Position numbers and translations under genes: made by a program
Shown: positions 61,743 to 64,000 of the stretch, piece by piece
How positions within the stretch are numbered: the stretch's first letter is position 1
Layout of the letters: each line of letters opens with the position of its first letter
Notes under the pieces: model-generated
Seen by the model: the letters and a program-made list of their open reading frames with translations, nothing else
The model's database searches: none
What the model was told of the DNA's origin: nothing
NCBI GenBank assembly: GCA_049115955.1
Contig: JAGDZJ010000007.1
Coordinates: 1-64,000, forward strand
From: Salinispirillum sp049115955
GTDB lineage: Bacteria; Pseudomonadota; Gammaproteobacteria; Pseudomonadales; Natronospirillaceae
Reading direction: 5' to 3'
DNA length: 64,000 nt

Positions 61743-62740
61743 TAGATGATCTTCCCTTTAAATATACCGGTAGGACGCCATACCAAGATGGCAATAAGGA
61801 TAAAGAACGGCACGACGATCTTGTATTCTGTGCCCACGAAGGAAAGATTCGCCGGCAACTCAAACAAGTCGGGGAACACCCGGTGTAATGGACGCAGAAC
61901 CACCGCCCAATTGAACACCGCCAGTGTTTCGGCAAAGCCGACCACAAATCCGCCCGCAATAGCCCCATAAGGATGGCCGACGCCGCCCACAATGGCCGCC
62001 GCAAAGATTGGCAGCAACAGGAAGAAGCTAAGGTCAGGTTTCAAGGTAACGTCAAGAGACAACAGTGTACCCGCTGCTGCGGCCAATGAACCGGCAATGA
62101 TCCAAGTCACCATGATGACCGTGTTGGTGTTGATACCTGACACACGCGCCAGATCAGGGTTGTCCGACATCGCCCGCATGGCTTTACCCAGACGCGAACG
62201 ACTGAGAAATAAATGCAGGGATACGACAGCCACCAAGGTGACGATGAACAACAGGATCTGCGGCTCTGTCACTACAATCGTGCTGTCAGAAAACGGGAAG
62301 TCGATACGGAATATCTGTTTCGTGTCTTCAATATAGAGATTACGCGAGCTGGTGCCCGCAAACAGGCGGATGACACCTTGCAGCATCAAAGTAACGCCCA
62401 GCGAGCCTATTACGATCACGATGGGTTTCACATTGTGTTCACGCAGCGGTTTATAGAAAGCCTTATCGATACCTACCGCGGCAACGGCCGTGACCGCCAT
62501 AGCAATGGGCAACATAACAAACGCCGTGGGCAGGCCAATAGCAGCGCCGACACCGGGAAACAAGGCGGTCAGCATAAATACCACAAAGGCACCTAGGGTC
62601 ATCATGTCAGCGTGGGCAAAGTGCGCAAAGCGCATGATGCTGAACACCAAGGTAATGCCAATGGCCCCCATCGCGTAGATGGACCCCGCCACGGCACCGG
62701 AAATCAGCACGTTATTAATAAAGAATACTAACTCGTTCAA
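61742..62740 (-). CDS. livH: Branched-chain amino acid type ABC permease LivH
   Basis: 332 residues, about eight membrane helices. AGSIYAMGAIGITLVFSIMR and GKAMRAMSDNPDLARVSGIN (coupling helix) match LivH. Start TTG 62740 with AGGAGAAACC upstream. It lies 19 bases after livF. Confidence 0.93.
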   Translation of the reverse strand: MNELVFFINNVLISGAVAGSIYAMGAIGITLVFSIMRFAHFAHADMMTLGAFVVFMLTALFPGVGAAIGLPTAFVMLPIAMAVTAVAAVGIDKAFYKPLREHNVKPIVIVIGSLGVTLMLQGVIRLFAGTSSRNLYIEDTKQIFRIDFPFSDSTIVVTEPQILLFIVTLVAVVSLHLFLSRSRLGKAMRAMSDNPDLARVSGINTNTVIMVTWIIAGSLAAAAGTLLSLDVTLKPDLSFFLLLPIFAAAIVGGVGHPYGAIAGGFVVGFAETLAVFNWAVVLRPLHRVFPDLFELPANLSFVGTEYKIVVPFFILIAILVWRPTGIFKGKII

Positions 62741-62759
62741 AACGGTTTCTCCTTAATGA

Positions 62760-63464
62760 TTAACCGCCCAAGAAGGTCTTGGCGACCTCGGGGTCATTGA
62801 TCAGGTTCTCACCCGTGTCGGTAAAGCGGTTCTGACCCGCCGCCAATACAAAGCCTTTGTGCGCGATACGTAGCGCCTGCTTAGCGTGCTGTTCAACCAT
62901 CAGGATACCCACGCCCGCTTTGTTGATTGTAATGATCCGATCAAATATCTCGTTCATGTACAAAGGCGAAAGCCCCGCTGTGGGTTCATCCAACAGCAAT
63001 AAGCTGGGTTCGACCATCAAGGCGCGGCCCATGGCCACCATTTGACGCTGCCCGCCCGACAGTTCTCCAGCTGGCTGGTTGCGCTTCTCTTTCAACGGTG
63101 GAAAAAATTCATAGACTTGGTCAAGCATATGGGCATAGCTGTCTTTGCGGATGTAGGCACCCATTTCCAGATTTTCCTGCACCGTCAGGCTTTGGAAGAT
63201 ATTCTTTTCCTGCGGCACAAACGCCATGCCCTTACTCACCAACAGCGTTGGGTCTGCGTTGGTGATGTCCTCACCTCGCAATGACACACTGCCTTCATTG
63301 ACGTGCAACAAGCCAAAGATCGCCTTCAACATCGTTGATTTACCGGCGCCGTTTGGCCCCACAATCACCCCGATATCGCCCTGCTCTATCGACATGTTCA
63401 CCCCGTTCAGGATGTTCATGCCGCCATAGCCACCGTGCACATTGGTCGCTTCAAGTAATGCCAT
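62760..63464 (-). CDS. livF: Branched-chain amino acid type ABC ATPase LivF
   Basis: 234 residues. Walker A VIVGPNGAGKSTMLKAIFGL, signature GELSGGQRQMVAMGRALM, Walker B LLLLDEPTAGLSPLY, and the H-loop in ILMVEQHAKQAL. It pairs with LivG on the permeases. It starts 18 bases after livG. Confidence 0.95.
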   Translation of the reverse strand: MALLEATNVHGGYGGMNILNGVNMSIEQGDIGVIVGPNGAGKSTMLKAIFGLLHVNEGSVSLRGEDITNADPTLLVSKGMAFVPQEKNIFQSLTVQENLEMGAYIRKDSYAHMLDQVYEFFPPLKEKRNQPAGELSGGQRQMVAMGRALMVEPSLLLLDEPTAGLSPLYMNEIFDRIITINKAGVGILMVEQHAKQALRIAHKGFVLAAGQNRFTDTGENLINDPEVAKTFLGG

Positions 63465-63482
63465 TCAATGCTGCTCCTGTAC

Positions 63483-64000
63483 TCAGTGGACTTCAGGGCC
63501 GAAATAGGCTTCGACCACCTCAGTATTGTTCTGAATTTCTTCAATGGCGCCTTCCATCATCACCGCACCCTGCGCCAACACGATCACTGGATTGCACAGG
63601 CGCGCAATCATGTCCATGTCGTGTTCGATCACTAAAAAGGTGTAACCCAATTCTTTATTCAGGCGCAAAATGTTGGCGATCAAGTCTTGCAGCAGAGTAC
63701 GGTTTACACCGGCAGCAATCTCATCGAGCAAGACAATGCGGGGATTGGCCATCATAGTCCGGCCTAATTCCAAGAGTTTCTTCTGTCCACCGGACAAATT
63801 ACCCGCCAACTCATTTTTTACATGGCCGAGCGACAGGAAGTCGATGACGTCCATCGCACGCTGGCGCACTTGCAGCTCTTCCGACTTAACCAAACTCGGC
63901 TTGAACCAAGTGTTAAAGATGCTTTCACCGGACTGACTACCGGGCACCATCATGAGATTTTCCAGCGCCGTCATGGAGGAGAATTCATGCGCAATCTGGA
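63483..64000 (-). CDS. livG: Branched-chain amino acid type ABC ATPase LivG, 5' end outside window
   Basis: The frame is open to the window edge (…QIAHEFSSMTALENLMMVPG). Seen: signature NLSGGQKKLLELGRTMM, Walker B RIVLLDEIAAGVN, H-loop FLVIEHDMDMIARL, and the LivG-type insert after the Q-loop (SGESIFNTWFKPSLV). Walker A must lie beyond 64000. The 3' end is complete, so this is truncation by the window, not a pseudogene. LivG differs from most by EIAAG where EPAAG is usual after Walker B. Confidence 0.9.
   Translation of the reverse strand, partial: QIAHEFSSMTALENLMMVPGSQSGESIFNTWFKPSLVKSEELQVRQRAMDVIDFLSLGHVKNELAGNLSGGQKKLLELGRTMMANPRIVLLDEIAAGVNRTLLQDLIANILRLNKELGYTFLVIEHDMDMIARLCNPVIVLAQGAVMMEGAIEEIQNNTEVVEAYFGPEVH

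Noticed and set aside
63483..64000. livG as a truncated pseudogene
   Set aside because: The reading frame continues open to the window edge.

Overview
The window is chromosomal DNA from a gammaproteobacterium, most likely a marine or halophilic relative of the Oceanospirillales/Pseudomonadales group (for example Saccharospirillaceae). This placement is an inference. It rests on an MvaT-type H-NS analogue, SMC instead of MukB, a full ccmABCDEFGHI set, and a gene order that, as I remember it, resembles Pseudomonas: leuC-leuD-leuB-asd-fimV-truA-trpF...accD-folC-dedD-cvpA-purF-metZ and hom-thrC...lysS-prfB. Nearly everything is on the minus strand. Only the LysR regulator, rdgC and one ABC substrate-binding protein are on plus.

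Layout. 1-1069: a repeat element, a tRNA-Ala whose anticodon arm is lost in a run of N, and an mvaT-like silencer. 1070-8543: lysS, prfB (with the classic +1 recoding site), recJ, thrC, hom. 8544-11087: a repeat element, then rpsP-rimM-trmD-rplS. 11088-21438: a GGDEF-EAL protein, gltX, a GH13 amylase, and a MoxR/DUF58/transglutaminase/REC-REC-GGDEF operon. 21504-31280: metZ, purF, cvpA, dedD, folC, accD, trpA, trpB, trpF, truA. 31446-41196: fimV, asd, leuB, leuD, leuC, a LysR regulator and a rhombosortase-like protease. 41303-50131: rdgC, a small-protein operon behind zipA-ligA, and smc. 50287-57228: cytochrome c maturation. 57353-64000: a small membrane protein with a D-2-hydroxyacid dehydrogenase, then a branched-chain amino acid type ABC transporter whose livG runs off the window.

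The content is mostly housekeeping: translation, threonine/methionine/tryptophan/leucine synthesis, purines and folate, cell division, heme attachment. Linked sets include hom-thrC-recJ, truA-trpF-trpB-trpA, leuC-leuD with leuB-asd, zipA-ligA plus three small genes, and ccmA to ccmI with frequent start/stop overlaps. TTG and GTG starts are common.

The least explained signal is a family of structured intergenic repeats. Five copies (subfamily A: 3787-3951, 36844-36970, 37094-37210, 39362-39453, 39528-39640) share one architecture: a first hairpin, a short ACGAGCC-like linker, a second hairpin with a GGGA or TGGA loop, and TTTACGGCGTC. In four of the five this core is enclosed by a long outer stem whose sequence is different in each copy yet remains paired. 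Two further copies of a related type (subfamily B: about 20-71 and 8683-8825) share GCGCTCNACGGCAGGCC. Four of the A copies lie in pairs on either side of the leuCD genes.
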